Both the position numbers and the translations under genes were made by a program. 64,000 nucleotides of DNA, from the NCBI GenBank assembly GCA_029532415.1, contig JAQOTA010000052.1:2790001-2854000 (forward strand), in the 5' to 3' direction. Positions within the stretch are counted from its first letter, which is position 1. The number at the start of each line of letters is the position of its first letter. Positions 1-13,213 of this stretch are shown here, in pieces. Origin of the DNA: Marasmius tenuissimus. Its lineage: Eukaryota; Basidiomycota; Agaricomycetes; Agaricales; Marasmiaceae. The notes below the pieces were generated by a model. That model searched no databases, was not told the DNA's origin, and saw only the letters and a list, made by a program, of their open reading frames with translations.

Positions 1-627
1 TTCCATCAAATGTACGTCGCTCGACCTGACTTCGTAGTTTAAAGACTCAAACTATGTAGGTTTGACCTTATGGTTACACGATTGGCGGAAGAGGAATTGG
101 AAGACAGCCAGCGGTGGACCAGTCAAAAATGTCGCGGTCATCAAATACATATCCACATTGCTAGAATACCGGATACTCCAGGGGCAAAAAGTCGACATGA
201 AATACGTGGAAGGACATGCAGGCATTGAGGGAAACGAGGGAGCGGACCGTTTGGCCAACTTTGGTGCAAGCCTGAGCCCAGTGGAAGAACGAGATTGGCT
301 CACAGCCGAGGAGGAGTATAGGGAGAAGATACAAACAGCCTTGGAAAATCGTCAGGATGACGCTAAGGACACTCTTCCTCAGGAAGCAGTTGTGGCAGTA
401 GAGGCTCTCGCTCAGGTCGTTGAAAGTGAGCCGAAAGAGCCCAACGCGACAGTGACGGTGACTTTGCCAGTTTCCAAGAAAACCAAGGATCCTCCAGACG
501 AGGAGGTATGTCATGAGCCCCCGTATGTTTCCGTCCCGATTTCTGATCGACATCGCTTCAGGAACTTGCTCAATTTGCAGAGGCATGGCTGGACGATGAA
601 GACTTGGAGAAAGACCTGTGTAGCTAG
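1..627 (+). CDS. RNase H1, C-terminal part (5' end outside window)
   Basis: Cleaves the RNA strand of RNA-DNA hybrids; usually nuclear and/or mitochondrial. The window starts inside the gene. Exons are 1-11, 60-505 and 562-627; introns 12-59 and 506-561 both have GT-AG ends and keep the frame. The spliced protein reads SIKC-LTLWLHDWRKRNWK, then GGPVKN, then GHAGIEGNEGADRLAN, which are the handle/basic region and the last conserved block of RNase H1 with its final catalytic Asp. Reading through intron 2 gives a wrong basic tail; splicing gives an acidic end with WLDDEDLEKDL before TAG at 625-627. The earlier catalytic residues and any N-terminal hybrid-binding domain lie outside the window. 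Family assignment is firm; the exact C-terminus is inferred from splicing. Confidence 0.9.
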
Positions 628-739
628 CTGACCCAGGACGAGACGGACAACCAAGCAGCGTCAACATGTTCCAAATAAATAGACGTATGTTCCATCCACG
701 GGCGTGTATAGATTACAAAAGATCTGGCACTATAATCTC

Positions 740-3700
740 CTAGAAACACCACCACCTACGCCGGCGAGTGCGTGTATCCTCTTCTTGTACTCTATTCTCC
801 CTTATCACCTTCAAAAACACACTCTCCAAGCTCGCCTTCTCAACCGTATGTTCCGAAAAGTCGTCACTAGCTGAAAGTAGATGGAAAAGTTGTGCCAACG
901 AGGTGCCCGTCCCTGATTCCGAGCTTATAGGAACCTCAAAGCGTGTGGCGACGTCGTCCGCCAACTTGGCCCCGGGAACTTTGGCCATCAGCTCCTGAGC
1001 TTTCTGTAACTCCTCTCGTGTTCGACATGAAAAGTGCACTTCATAATTCCCGTAACGACTGGAAAGTGAGTCCGTGGTTCCGACAGCTACACTTCGTGTC
1101 AGCATTACGTATGGAGAGGTCGAGGGATGAGCGTACCAAGCATGCGTTTCGCTAGTATACCCACTTTGGTGGCAAGCGCGGAGGCTTCCTCCATCGAATC
1201 TGTTCGAAATGAGTGAGCTTTTGCTGGTTGCGAGGTGCAAAGAATGGTGACGAACGGGTTGTGATGATGACTGCTTTGCCGACCGCGACGTTACGCAAGG
1301 TCGTCCACATATCTCGTTTCATCCTAGCATCTATTCCTGTCGAGAACTCGTCGATCAAGACGACCGAAGGGTTGCCTAGGGTTGAACATATCATCAGTTT
1401 GACTCTAACGTTGGCGAGTTCTGTGAACGAACCTATCAGAGATATCGCAAGAGACAGTTTCCTCTGGTTCCCTCCAGAAAGTTTACTGGCGAGTCGATCC
1501 GCATAGGTATTCAACGCCGTCGCACGAAGAATGGTATCGATATTACTGCTCAGTACGTCGCCTCTCGGGAGCCCTTTGAGCCTTCCGTAAATGATGAGAT
1601 GCTCCCTTACGGTGAGCTGGGAGTCAATGGCGGTAAACTGAGGGCAGACACCCAGAGCCGATCTTGCAGTCTTGGGGTGTCGGATTACGCTCGTTCCCGT
1701 GATGAGGATGTCGCCTTCATCCGGTATAATATCACCACCTGTGGAACCCCGTCGGTCAGTGAGATGTTGAGAGAAAGTTTGGAGAAGCTAAACGTACGAA
1801 TCATGTTGAACGTTGTCGTCTTTCCGGCACCATTGGGGCCAAGCAGAGCGAAGATAGAGTCACGGGATACCCCAAGACTGACATCGTCCACAACTCTCTT
1901 CCCATCGAATGCTTTTGCGACATTGAGCACCCGAAGGAGATCATTAGACGACGAGACGTGCTCCGTTTCCTCCTTGATATCTTGCTTTTCCGCAATTTCG
2001 CCTGGACCGCTCTTGCCGCGTGCCTTCTTACTGAGTCTGGGGCGGAGTGTCCCGGAGTTATACCAGACAAGAAGACCGAACAGGGCAAAACTGTAGACGA
2101 TCAGGTACAGTATTGGGCCGCCGAATCGCAAGAGGTCTTTCATGGCACTCGGATCAAGCGACTCCCCAACGCACAAAAGAGAGAACATATTTATGGAAAC
2201 TAGCGCAGCCCGAATCTAATGAATTGAGTACGAAGTGAGCACCTGAGACGTTGTAGGATCAAGCAGACTGGGAGACTTACGACACTCGTCACAGGAGCTA
2301 GAACTGACATCGTAAAGTGAATAGTGGTCATGATCATGTCCGCGTCGGAAGTTTTGGCGTAAGTAAGAGTCAAAAGATATCCGGATAGGTATAGCTGTCG
2401 CTCCCGTCAATATGAAAGGCAATCTCGTTCAAAGGATAAAACTTACCACAAAAATAACAACTTGGTAGCCGGCGACTGCTGCGAAGGCAGCGAGCGGTGA
2501 TGAGACCACGAGGGACGCGCAATAGGCAAACAACGTGCCCGCGATCCCGTATAAGAACATTACGAGCCACTGACAAGGGAAGGGATTAGCATCGGAAGAC
2601 CAAGACATGATAATGAAAACCCACAAGGAATGCAGGTCCGTGGAATTGGTTTGATGCAGTCGCAAAGATTATGACGATGATAGTGGATGAGATGACTGAA
2701 AAGATTGAGTCAAACATGAGATGGCCCAGCCACAATCCAGCGGTGTTCGTGAGACCATTAGAAAATTGCATGGCTAAGATCGATGGGCGTTAGGATACAG
2801 CCGTTAATGCAGATGAACCAAGGCTTACCTTGAACTGCCGATATCCTTTCCTTCGAAACATATACAGCAAAGAAGGCAGGGTACACCGACTGTCGTCACC
2901 CAACGTCATGAGCACGGGATAAATCCACATCAAAAAAAGTGCTCACCATGGCAGCACCAAAGAAAGCCACCCATCTAAGTGACGCCAAAGTTCCGGCAGC
3001 AACGGCTGGGAACGGCGAATACGTCGCTCGGATGATGGCAGGTTCATTTCCTGTTCTCCCAGACGTGCTCAAAGCTCGATTGTACAACACATTGGATGCC
3101 AGGTTGAGCATGGGTGGTCCCTTGTACCCAGGAGAGGAACCTTCCCAAGCGAACATCGCCACATTGGTTTCGGGGTCCACAGAGATCCCTCCCAAACTGA
3201 CATTCCTAAAATTGTCCGTCACTTCTCTGACAAACGTCGTGTTGTCTTGTATTTCAGTGACTCTGAAGAACCTCGTCGACGTCCCCAAGGTATCCATCAG
3301 CCCGGGTGGCGTGATGAGGGGGCGGTCGTAGCGTGACGAAGGCCCGAACGTGATTATAGGGTCTAACCCAGAGACAGGAAGGAACAGTGCTTGGAAAGTG
3401 TCGTTTCGGAATCTTCGGACACACGCTTGTGGAAGTTGACGGACGAACACAAGAGGGACAGCTGAACCGAGTATCGCAACCAGGAGTGCAAGAACGAGAC
3501 CCAGCCAACTCCTTCGAGCGATCAAACAACGCTTGTAGAAAATAGTCAAGGCCTGCCGGAACGGTGAAGTCTTTTTACCAGACGACAACGCAAGGGGTGA
3601 TGCGAACTTCTCTGGCTCAGAAGGCAGCGGGGACGGGGCCGATGATGATATCGAGCTAGTCGATTTCAGTTCATCAGTGACCACATTGTTAGTGCGGTCA

Positions 3701-6683
3701 TTCTGCCGCATCAAATCGAGGAAGATATCCTCGATTGTGGTCCCCAAAACATCGTATGATGTGATCCCCAATTCCTGTTTCCTATCTTCTAGCCTTTGTA
3801 GGACCTTTTCAACCGCGGCAGAGTCCTTGGAGTTCAGATGATAAAGTGCTTGTCGGGCGGAGACGACATTGAGGGACGTATTTGGAGCGTCAGATATGAT
3901 GGCCCGATGAACTGCGCTCGCACTCGAGGTGTCCTCTTTCGAAGAGTCCAACATAACCTGAATGGTGTATCCTTTGCCTAGGTCACGCTTCAAAGCAACC
4001 GGGGTCCCTTGTGCGACTAGCTTGCCGGGTGCAGCCAAAATGGCGATATTGTCTGCGAGAAGGTCCGCTTCGTCCAAGAACTGATTGAGGTTAGCACGAC
4101 TGATGCGATACCGCGAGGAAAGAGCCCTTACATGTGTGGTGAAAACTATCGTTCGTTCATTCCGGAATGAAGTCAGGGTTCTCCAGAGGGCACGGCGGGA
4201 TAGAGGATCGACACCAGAGGTACACTACAGAAATCCAGACGTTAGGTATCGTTCCACGAAAGAGCAAAAATAGAGTGCGACGTACTTCGTCGACGAGGAC
4301 AACTGCAAACGAGGACGGTCAGATTTATGTGGCGTGTTAGGAGGTATTATCTCACTTTTAGAACCCCCAACGAGACCAATCGCCAACTGAAGCTTCCTTT
4401 TCTGCCCACCAGAAAGGTTGTTTGCATTCGAGTGTATCTTCGCTCCCAAGTCGCAGTCTCTAAGTAGCTGCTCCAAGTCCTCCTTCTCATCGGAGTTGTT
4501 TGACCACTTCACAGACCTCCATCTGCAATGCCGTTCGGATCATTCATGATACCCAGGTGAAGTAAAGACAAGTACGCACAAACGTAGTGTCTGATAACAC
4601 GTCAATTCCGGGAAGAGAACATTTTTCTGGGGCACAATTCCCATACTGCCACGCTTCGGTGTTTCCGTGGGTGCTTCACTGCCATTCTCAAACTGGACGG
4701 ATCCTGTGGAACGGCCAAGCAACCCCGCGAGAATCGACAATGTAGTCGACTTTCCGGCACTGAAAAATGATCATTCAAAACCTTTTCTCCAAGTGATAAA
4801 CCCAAGCAAGCTCACCCATTCGAACCCAGAAGCACAAAGATCCCATACCTCGGTATGTCCAAGGTAAGGTCCGCCACAGCTGTCACAAGACCTCTACCTG
4901 ACTGCCAGAATGATGTATTGAAAGTCTTGCTAAGATTGCGTATTGATATCGCGGTGTCAGGCGGCATCGATTGCGCGTCTCCTGCCGTAGCCGGCTTGGA
5001 TCGAGAGAACGAGAACCATCGCGTGCCTTTCTTTGATTTCGGGTTCCTGGCATCATAAAGTCGGTTTTCCAACTTGGAACCAAGCCAGGGCCACAAGAAG
5101 ATGTCAATCTAAGACGGGATTCAGAGGTGTTCTGTAGAGCGGCGAAATTGAGGCCATCACTTACGATACCAGCGAGAATCAATGGTAGTAACACCAATCC
5201 ATTATCAGGGTCGCCCTTGAGGAGGTTACTGGCCTGCAAGTGGTTTTCCCATCCACATATAGCGCGTATGACAAAAATATACCAACCAGGCGGGAAGACG
5301 ATAGAAAAAATGAATGCAGCGCCGGTACTCGCCGTGCTGTATACCAACGCGAGGATGGCCAAGACGATGGCCAATAGAGTAGACGCGACTGCGGCAAGCT
5401 GCGGACTTTTGCCGAAGGGTGCACTCACGAAGAAAGAGTGACTGGCGAGGAGGAGACCGAGGATGATATGCACGATGAAGATGAGGCCAGCTGACGATGC
5501 CGAAAATATCCGTGCGTGCCATATGAACGAAACGATTGTCCAGGCGGGGAAATAGGCAAGGGACAGACTGAGATGCCAGGATCTGGAAAGGTGTTGAGGT
5601 TAGCATATGGTGAAGATCTGAATAGAGATAAAGGAACAAGAGGAACATACAGAATCTTGGCAGAGTCGAGTAGTCCCATAGCTTTCATATGGGCAGTCAC
5701 CAAATTGGCTCTTTCCCCAGTCATCGCTCCAGGTAGCTGGTAGGAAATACCACTGTAACAGATGAACAGCGCCAATACTAGAAGAGTGCGAAGGCCGCGA
5801 ATGTAGCCTAGAAAGATGTGTCAGTCATTCATGCGTGAGTGGACGTAAGTGGAACGAAGTACTGAGGCGTATCCTTGTGTCTTGTTCTTCATTAGTTTCT
5901 CGAGTGAAAGGGAAGTCTAGGGGAGTTGGGACTTCAACGCCTGTTTGGGCTTCCATTATAGCCTGCAACGAGTCAGTCTTGCGTGAACAACGACCATTAT
6001 CTTCGACATACCTTATCTATTGCCCATTGCAACGGAAAGATCCTCTTCTCAAAATCACTGTTGTGATTCACATCTATACGATACAACCCCCCATCTGCAC
6101 GGATCGTGTAGTTGACTGGCCTAGCATAGCTACCATTCCCAGCCGGTGGAATATCATTGAAAACAATTCCAGCATAGCATTCCGAAAACAAATTGAAGTT
6201 GGAAGGACACGCAGCGGGAACGTCTCCAGGGTGCTGAAGCTGACGAACAGCATTCTTCTGAGAGTCCGTAAAGTTCACGGTGATACGGTCCATGATTTCG
6301 CGTGGCGTTGGCGAACTTTGACCATTGGTTGCATCGACCCAGATGAGTGATAGTTTATGATCGTATTGATCATGGAGGTTGTATAACGGTGCTGCAGTAC
6401 CGATGCCATTCTAAGCGCAAGTTATCAGTCAAATGCCACCCTTTATATCCGACCATTTGATAGACGCACGATGTTCTTCTTTATCAAAAATACTTGTGCA
6501 ACAGCTAACAGAACTCCATATGCGATGGGTAGAATGAAACACCTCAAAAGAGTCAACTGCGAAGAAAAGTCAGTTTGGAACAATAATGATTTGACCACAG
6601 AGACGCACAAAAGGGTGTTTAGCAAGGATAATCCAATTCTTCCAGAACAGAGCTCGAAACTGACGCCAGAATAGAGAGGCCAT
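740..6683 (-). CDS. ABCA-type full-length ABC transporter
   Basis: ATP-driven transporter of the A subfamily, whose members typically move lipids across membranes. Start at 6683: exon 6609-6683 encodes MASLFWRQFRALFWKNWIIL, followed by intron 6557-6608 and a hydrophobic helix. Order: TM1, large loop (about 6000-6300), TM cluster (5100-5800), NBD1 (4200-5096; Walker A GSNGAGKST split by an intron, signature LSGGQKRKLQLA, Walker B VVLVDE, H-loop TTH), a regulatory stretch ending near 3600, second TM half (2200-3550), NBD2 (1150-2100; Walker A GPNGAGKTTT, signature LSGGNQRKLSLAISLIG, Walker B VVLIDE, H-loop TTHSMEE) and tail SLESVFLKVIREN. More than a dozen short introns break it up; estimated length is about 1,600 residues, normal for the family. 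Both catalytic halves look complete. Substrate cannot be told from sequence. Confidence 0.9.
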
Positions 6684-7353
6684 CCTACGAAAACCGCACA
6701 GAGGTTTATCGAGGACGAGAAGGTCGTGGTGTTAGTACATGAGAAAGAATAACCGGGATGGTGACGCCAGATGTCTATTTTTTTTGCTGTGCCCAGAGTC
6801 AATGCCCGCCCAATGCGCAGTGATTGATGTCAGAAGGCTCGCGATCGGCAAAATTTGCCTGCCAGCATCGGGCGTTTAATGAGCGCTAGCTGGTTGCCAA
6901 GCGCGCTGAGAGCAGCCGCTTGGCCTCTGGCAGCCGTGTAGCCTTTTGCAGCTCGGAGGAGCCTGGAGGAGCATGCTCAGCTGATCCTTTGGCGTTTCAT
7001 TATGCATATGTTACAGTGAGCGACACATAGTTGTACTTAAGGATAGAGCCTTGATGGCCGAGAACGTCAGTAACTATACTACAAGGAATAACGCGAGCAC
7101 GGATACTCACAAATTCAAGGGAGTGGGATTGGTTTCGAGAGCAAATGGTACACAATGAGGGACAGGCTTGCAAACAGGACGTCAAAAGTTCATAAAAGAG
7201 GCGTCGCATCGTTCTGAGTAATGGTTCATAACACCAGTCGAAAGAGAAACGAAGGAGATGAAGGGTCCGCGGCCAACACCCCATCGTCACGAAGGTTCCG
7301 GGGATGCAAGCGATTCCTGCCAACGGTATGCTCATCCAGAGTGTCCTAGGCAA
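6684..7353. other. Intergenic region between divergent-free minus-strand genes
   Basis: No supported gene. It contains the promoter of the ABC transporter (minus) and the 3' flank of the zinc-finger gene (minus). A 117-codon minus frame at 7000-7353 has no recognisable domain and is probably 3' untranslated sequence of the zinc-finger gene. Confidence 0.5.
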
Positions 7354-9015
7354 CTAGAACGCAACCCTCACCTGAGTCAAAAGTTCCGCTATTGATTGAA
7401 TCCGTTAGTCTCTGCCACATCTTGAAGCAAACGCACACACATACCTGGATTCAACATCGGTTCCCCGTCCTCGGTCAACATGTGCTCCATCGGTTCCGGC
7501 GGGTCAGCCTGTGGGTCATAAGCGAGGCTAAATGGTAAAGTTCCTCGACGGGGATTCTCCTCCTCTTCAGCGGGGATGTACGGCACTGCTGAATCATGCG
7601 GTTCAGTAAAGCCGGAAGGCTCTCTCGCCTTTGATGGTTCGCTCCACGGTCCTGCGCCCTCTTTTTCTTGCCCCGCAAGATCATGTCCCTCCTCTGGTCT
7701 TTGTCCATCATCTACCTGATCTTCATTGGAAAACGCGTCCATCCCGGCTTTGGAAAGAATTTGGTCGAAATTGTGTGTGGACGTGTTAGGATGGGATAGC
7801 GAGGGGTCGATATCTTGAGATAACGAAGGATCAATGTTCGACGTATGAGAAAGGTTTCGGGTAGGATAAGGTTCCGGTGCTACATCATTCGTTTCCATGT
7901 CCGCCATGAGAGAACTTGAACTCGAGGCCGGACTATGAGCGGTCATTTTGTAATCGTCGCTATGGTCTGAATGTGGAGAGCTGTTGAACGCTGCAGGGCC
8001 TGGCGTTTGGCTAACTGGAGTCAGTAACGGTGGGGGTGCCATTGGTACGTTCGACCGGTAGTATGGTGACGCGATGTACATGTACTGCATCTGACCCGTT
8101 GATGAACCACCTGAGCCATCCGGCCAAGGATTTGGATGCATCCACCCTTTCGAATCTCCCCGAGCTGCGGAAGTGGGCAGAGTAACTTGCGCATAATGTG
8201 CCGGACGTGGAGGTGCGTAGTCTAGTCAGAGACAGTCAAATGTGAGAATTCCGAGTCGGATACCATGGACGACTACGCACTACTGTTGTTCGCTGTGTGC
8301 TGGCGATAATAGCTCGTAACTGGCGTGGCCAAGCTGGAAGTTGATGCACCTCCAGCGGGTTCGGTCATTGGAACCATTGGGACTGTACTGTTCTCTCTTT
8401 CTTTCCCTTTCGAGGACGGGGCCGTACTACTGCTCCTTGAAGACGATTGGCCGGTTTCTTCTGCCTCTTTTGGCACTTCCATTGGTTCAGCAACTCCGTT
8501 GTGTCTAGCAAAGTAGAGCTCAGGTCAAGTCAAACCTAATAGTGATATTGATTTGCGCACCTCGATTTTTGGTGTCTCCTCAGAGCATCCGTCTATGATC
8601 CAATCCAAAGCCATCTTTCAGTGACATCTCCTCCAACGGGTTGCACGTTGAACTCACTCTGGTGAAGGTCGCATCGCATTGAGGACATGCACTGAAGCAA
8701 ATGAATCAAGTACTCTACAAAGAGAAGAGTCGTTGGCAAAGACTCACAAACTGGGCATAGAATGCAGCTTCGTTGTACGCTGATGCCGCTTGAGATCGGC
8801 TTCCCTCGCGAATTGCTTCGTACAACCATTCATTTTGCAGGGCCATATCCCAGTACCGTTCGTTGCGGGTGCTTTCTTCATCGTTTTTGTGCTGGACGAC
8901 CTCTTCCGAGCAGCGTCCTTTTTATCCTCCAACTGTCAAATTTCAGAGAGCGTCATGAACGGAGCACACAGCCAGTATGACCAATCGCTCACCTCGTCGT
9001 GGCTTGTCCGAACCA
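7354..9015 (-). CDS. Two-finger C2H2 zinc-finger protein, probable transcription factor
   Basis: Start at 9013-9015: the first exon gives MVRTSHDE, then an intron, then LEDKKDAARKRSSS. Finger 1 is WPCKMNGCTKQFAREADLKRHQRTTKLH. Finger 2 becomes visible only after removing two introns: CPQCDATFTR joined to TDALRRHQKSR. Behind the fingers is a long low-complexity region rich in Ser, Pro, Asp and Glu (about 7400-8480) interrupted by one more intron near 8220-8280. The last coding exon appears to splice at the GTATGT within NPG and ends at 7354-7356; the final few residues are uncertain. N-terminal fingers plus a disordered acidic tail suit a DNA-binding regulator, but no target is known. Confidence is high for fingers, moderate for the C-terminus. 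Confidence 0.8.
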
Positions 9016-9974
9016 TGATTTTGGAATATGAACAATGCTCGATAAATCGAAATAATGGTGAATGGACCCCTCCGTGCACAACGCTACTTACAGGGTTGTA
9101 GGGGGATTCGGGCAAGATTCGGACTGAGTGGATTTTAGATGGAGAAAGAGTGCCGGGCTCTGATTTACCGTGATTGAACCGGAGTCCAAACGGCAGGCCG
9201 CCTGTAGTGCGTAATTAGCGCGGGTTATACTCAGCCACCATGTCACCTTCAACTTTGATTGAGTTCATGAATCTGGATATCGACTCGAACGCGTTCTGGC
9301 TCAGTTCTGCTAGATTCCTCGAGCACAGCGGACTTGTTGACTCTATCGTTGATGAGGACCCAGCTTGCCATCATTCATCATCCTCTCTAGCGCGTACCTT
9401 TTCCCTTTGATGCAGACGTCGGCGCCTGGCGCCTACAGAAATCGCATTTCTGCAAGTTCAAACGCAGGGGGCGATTCGAGGAGCTCGCAAACAAAAGCCT
9501 TCCAAGGGATGGCAAGGGCATTAAACAAGTAAGCAAAATCGACTAGTCCTCCTGAATGGGTTCGTCATATGTGGTGAATTTATGCCTCTCCCTCGGCACA
9601 GATATCACAACGCGCGTTTCTTGCTGGGCTGTCTAGTATCGTAAAGATCATCTCTGTTATGGACAGACTACGGAGCTACAATACAATTATCAGCGCTTCA
9701 GCGTTCGGGAGACACGACTCCGACTCCAGTTCCCGCCACTCCGCCTGGTTTCTATACATTCTAGAGGTACGTGGTGTATGGAATAATCAGGTAACCGGAC
9801 TCACGAATAAGATAACGTTTAAGTAAAGAGCATCCCTCATTGGGAGGAGAAGCAAAAAGCCGGGGTTCATACTATAATGAACTTACGGGAGTGTGGGTGC
9901 ATCCATTCGTATTAAAACCCCGTCTGCCAACGAGGTAGCGTGTTCTTCCCCACCTTCATCTTGTCTCTCTATCT
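9016..9974. other. Intergenic region upstream of permease A and of the zinc-finger gene
   Basis: Divergent promoter region of about 960 bp between the zinc-finger gene (minus) and permease A (plus). No open frame with coding character was found. A TATTAAAA-like stretch occurs at about 9911-9917, some 60 bp before the permease start. Confidence 0.5.
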
Positions 9975-12728
9975 ATGGCATCCCCAAGCAAAGTCTCAAC
10001 CGAAAAGGGCGACGATCACCAGGAGGACTCGGGTTCCTTGGAAGCCGGTGACCAGCACACCAAGTTGGCGAGGCAGCTCAAGAATCGACATGTGGCAATG
10101 ATAAGGTGCGCGATTGTACCCCGTCTGTCGTTGTTTCTCTTTCACCTGACGGTTTTCTTGACATAAAACTTAGTATCGGAGGTCAGACGGTCGTCGTCGG
10201 AAATATATAAGCCCATCCTTACGGTTTATGCAGGTGTGATTGGAACCGGCTTGTTCTTGGGAACTGCTACCTCGTTACGGGATGGAGGCCCTCTAGGTGA
10301 GCTGTCTACACCACGTACGGGATGCCTCAAGACCTTCGTTCTCGCTGTCTTTAGGTCTCCTTCTAGGCTACATCGTTATTGGTAGCCTCTGTTGGACTGT
10401 CATGGTAGGGGATTGCAAGAATATACATGTTAAACCGATTTGTATTCACTGCTTACACACAGATTTCCTTGGGTGAAATGGTTTCGTATCTTCCTATTCC
10501 CGGGGGTCACATTAAACTATCCGCACGTTTTGTTGACCCAGGTCAGTCCGGTCGGAAATAGCCCCCCCACATGCCTATATCTCACAAACCCCTCATGTGA
10601 TAGCTCTTAGTTTCGCGATGGGCTGGAATTACTGGTAAGTACCGAACAGGCTACAAACTCTCCCTGGACTCAACGTCACTCCTAGGTACAACTGGACGAT
10701 AGGCCTACCAACGGAACTCAGTGCCGCAGCCGTTCTAATCGACTACTGGACCGGAAGCGACAAATTGAACCCTCTCTGGATTTCTATTTGCCTCCTCGTC
10801 GTCGTTGGAATCAACGTCTTGGGTGCTGGTAGGTTGCTCGGGACAAGTACCTTCTGTTGTGCGCAGATGCTGACGGGTGACAGGTGCATACGGAGAGGCT
10901 GAATTCATATTCGCGTGCGTCTCCTCGGAGCTCGGTTGTATCATGACCCGCAACCAGCATGGAACTCACCATTTGTGTTCTTGAAGCTCCATTAAAGTGA
11001 TTACCATAGTCGGGCTGATTATTCTCGGTATCGTGATCGATCTCGGTGGTACGGCAATTCCTCTCTTCAGTTACAGAACTTCCTTATACTCACGTTCCAT
11101 TGTAGGTGGCCCAAATCATGACCGGATTGGCTTCCGATATTGGAAGGATCCTGGACCATTTGCTCAGTTCAACGGTATCGAGGGAGCGGAAGGACGATTT
11201 CTTGGATGGTCAGCCTCACTTCTAAAACCCTCGCCTGCGCTTGACACCTGGCTAAAAGCGCGTCAATAGGTGGGCAGTCATGTCCCAAGCCGCTTTCTCC
11301 TTCCTTGGATCAGATAATGTAGCGGTAAGTTAACGTCTCCGTCAACTCGTCGGAACTCCGAGGGCTGAGCCGTTCTCACGACACAGATTGCTGCGGGTGA
11401 AGCTCGAAATCCTAGGTAAAAAAAAAACACGCAAAATACCTTTGAGCGATTTCCTTGATTCATAATGTGTTGATTCTCACCAGACGCAACATACCCAAAG
11501 CAATCAAGAGGGTACTTGCTCGATCTTTACCCGCGTGCACACTTGTTTGACTCCCCTTTTCGACTCCAGGTCTACATCCGCCTCCTTCTGTTTTACATTG
11601 GCGGGACATTCATTATCGGGCTTTTGGTCAAGCAAACAGAACCCGACTTGAATCTGAAAGCAACAGTTGGCGCCTCCCCCTTCGTTATAGCCATTCGTAA
11701 TGCTGGGATCGACGGGCTGCCCTCTGTAAGCGGTGGACACCACTTCGCCTGAAAGTCATTCCTCACGACATTCACCAACAGGTCATCAATGCTGCTATCC
11801 TCACCTCTGCCTGGTCTGCCGCGTCGAGCTACCTTTACACGGCTTCCCGGGCACTTTGTGAGTGAACTCGGTCTTGACATACTACCTTCACCTTCATGAT
11901 GCCGATGCTCGCGACTCGTTTTCCTTCCAGATGGACTGGGAACCACAGGGAACGCTCCGAGATTCGTATTGCGAACCACAAAACGCGGTCTTCCTTATAT
12001 CGCAATCGCTATCTGTTCCCTCTTCTCCGGATTGGCATACATGGCTGTCTCTGCTGGTGCCGGAAAAGTGTTTGGCTGGTTCCAAAATATGTGCTGTACG
12101 TCCATAACCATACCCTCGATGAGAAACTCGACAGGTTCGCTCACGACTACACTGAAGCCGTCGCGGGTCTCTTGACGTGGTTTGCGATATCCGTAACATA
12201 CCTCCGATTTTATGCTGGGCTCAAAGCACAAGGATACGATCGTTCAAAATTACCATTCTATTCAAGATTGCAACCCTACGCAGCTTGGTACAGCGCAATC
12301 CTGACCATGCTCATTTGCATTGTGAGTTACGATCACGATTCTCCTTCATTCAAATCGGATTTCTCACCAACCTATAGCTCAGCGGATGGAGAGTCTTCTT
12401 GGAAGGAAACTGGGCGACTGACGTGTTTATCACGAACTACTTGCCGCTCGTAATGTTCCCGATCATGTATTTGGGAGCAAAGTTCGTCAGAAAAACCAAA
12501 ATCGTGCGCGTCGAAGAGATGGATTTTGTGACCAATTTAGCAGAGATCGAGGCGGAAAGGTCAGTGCTCAATCTTACGCGGGGATCACTGTTTTCATGTA
12601 CCTCTCAATAGCTATGACGAGCCGCCACCAAAAAATAAGATAGAGGCATTCTGGAGACGATTGGTGAGTGGTGATCGGCCTTACTAAGGCTAGGTACCAG
12701 GTCGTGTACTGACGAATCGTAGATGTAA
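9975..12728 (+). CDS. Amino-acid permease A (APC superfamily, fungal YAT type)
   Basis: Plasma-membrane proton-coupled uptake of amino acids is the family role. Start ATG 9975 opens a short hydrophilic N-terminus (MASPSKVSTEKGDD) ending in LKNRHVAMI-SIGGVIGTGLFLG, the conserved first helix of the family. Many introns of about 50-60 bp; after splicing the frame stays open through about 12 hydrophobic helices, with LGEMVSYLPIPGG, FAMGWNYWYNWTIGLPTEL, GFRYWKDPGPF and EGNWATDVFITNYLP, to an end EAFWRRL-M and TAA 12726-12728. The last exon holds only the Met and stop. Length is about 540 residues, normal. Two close copies lie at 48.2 and 51.5 kb, plus a scrap at 55.3 kb. Substrate specificity is not predictable by eye. 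Confidence 0.92.
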
Positions 12729-13213
12729 TTACGATCCCTCAATGTGGCTGGTACTAGTAGACTCCCGACCATACAAGAACCCCATCCATGTGCCGCAGTA
12801 GTAGCCTCTATGCAACACCGTTTGACTTAGATTCGCCGCCGCCCAGGATATCTTGAGCCTTCTATCCCTTCTTTTCACGGGAAAAGGGGTAGTATCTGAC
12901 GAGACATCCCGACGGCTCGGACCCATGCACATGAGCCACAGGGGCGGTATGGACTCTTTGGGCACATTTGTTGGAGCGTTTGCAACTCCCAGGAACTCTG
13001 TCAACAGCGGAAGCTTGCGCCCGTGGGACTGTGCCACGAGTTAAAGTCGAATCCGAGGGTCCCAAATGCGTGAATGCCTTTCCGAGTAGTCAGATATGTA
13101 CTACGTGTCCAGGCCTTTGCAGACCTTCCCCCTATACTCCTGAGTAACTCACCAACAAATGATGTAACCTCCACGCGGGGCGCTAGGGTCCACTGGTAGA
13201 GAAAGCCCCTAGT
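12729..13213. other. Intergenic region
   Basis: 3' flank of permease A. Short open frames on both strands show no domain or coding signature. Confidence 0.4.

Noticed and set aside
52..667. Minus-strand frames opposite RNase H1
   Set aside because: Antisense shadows without domains.
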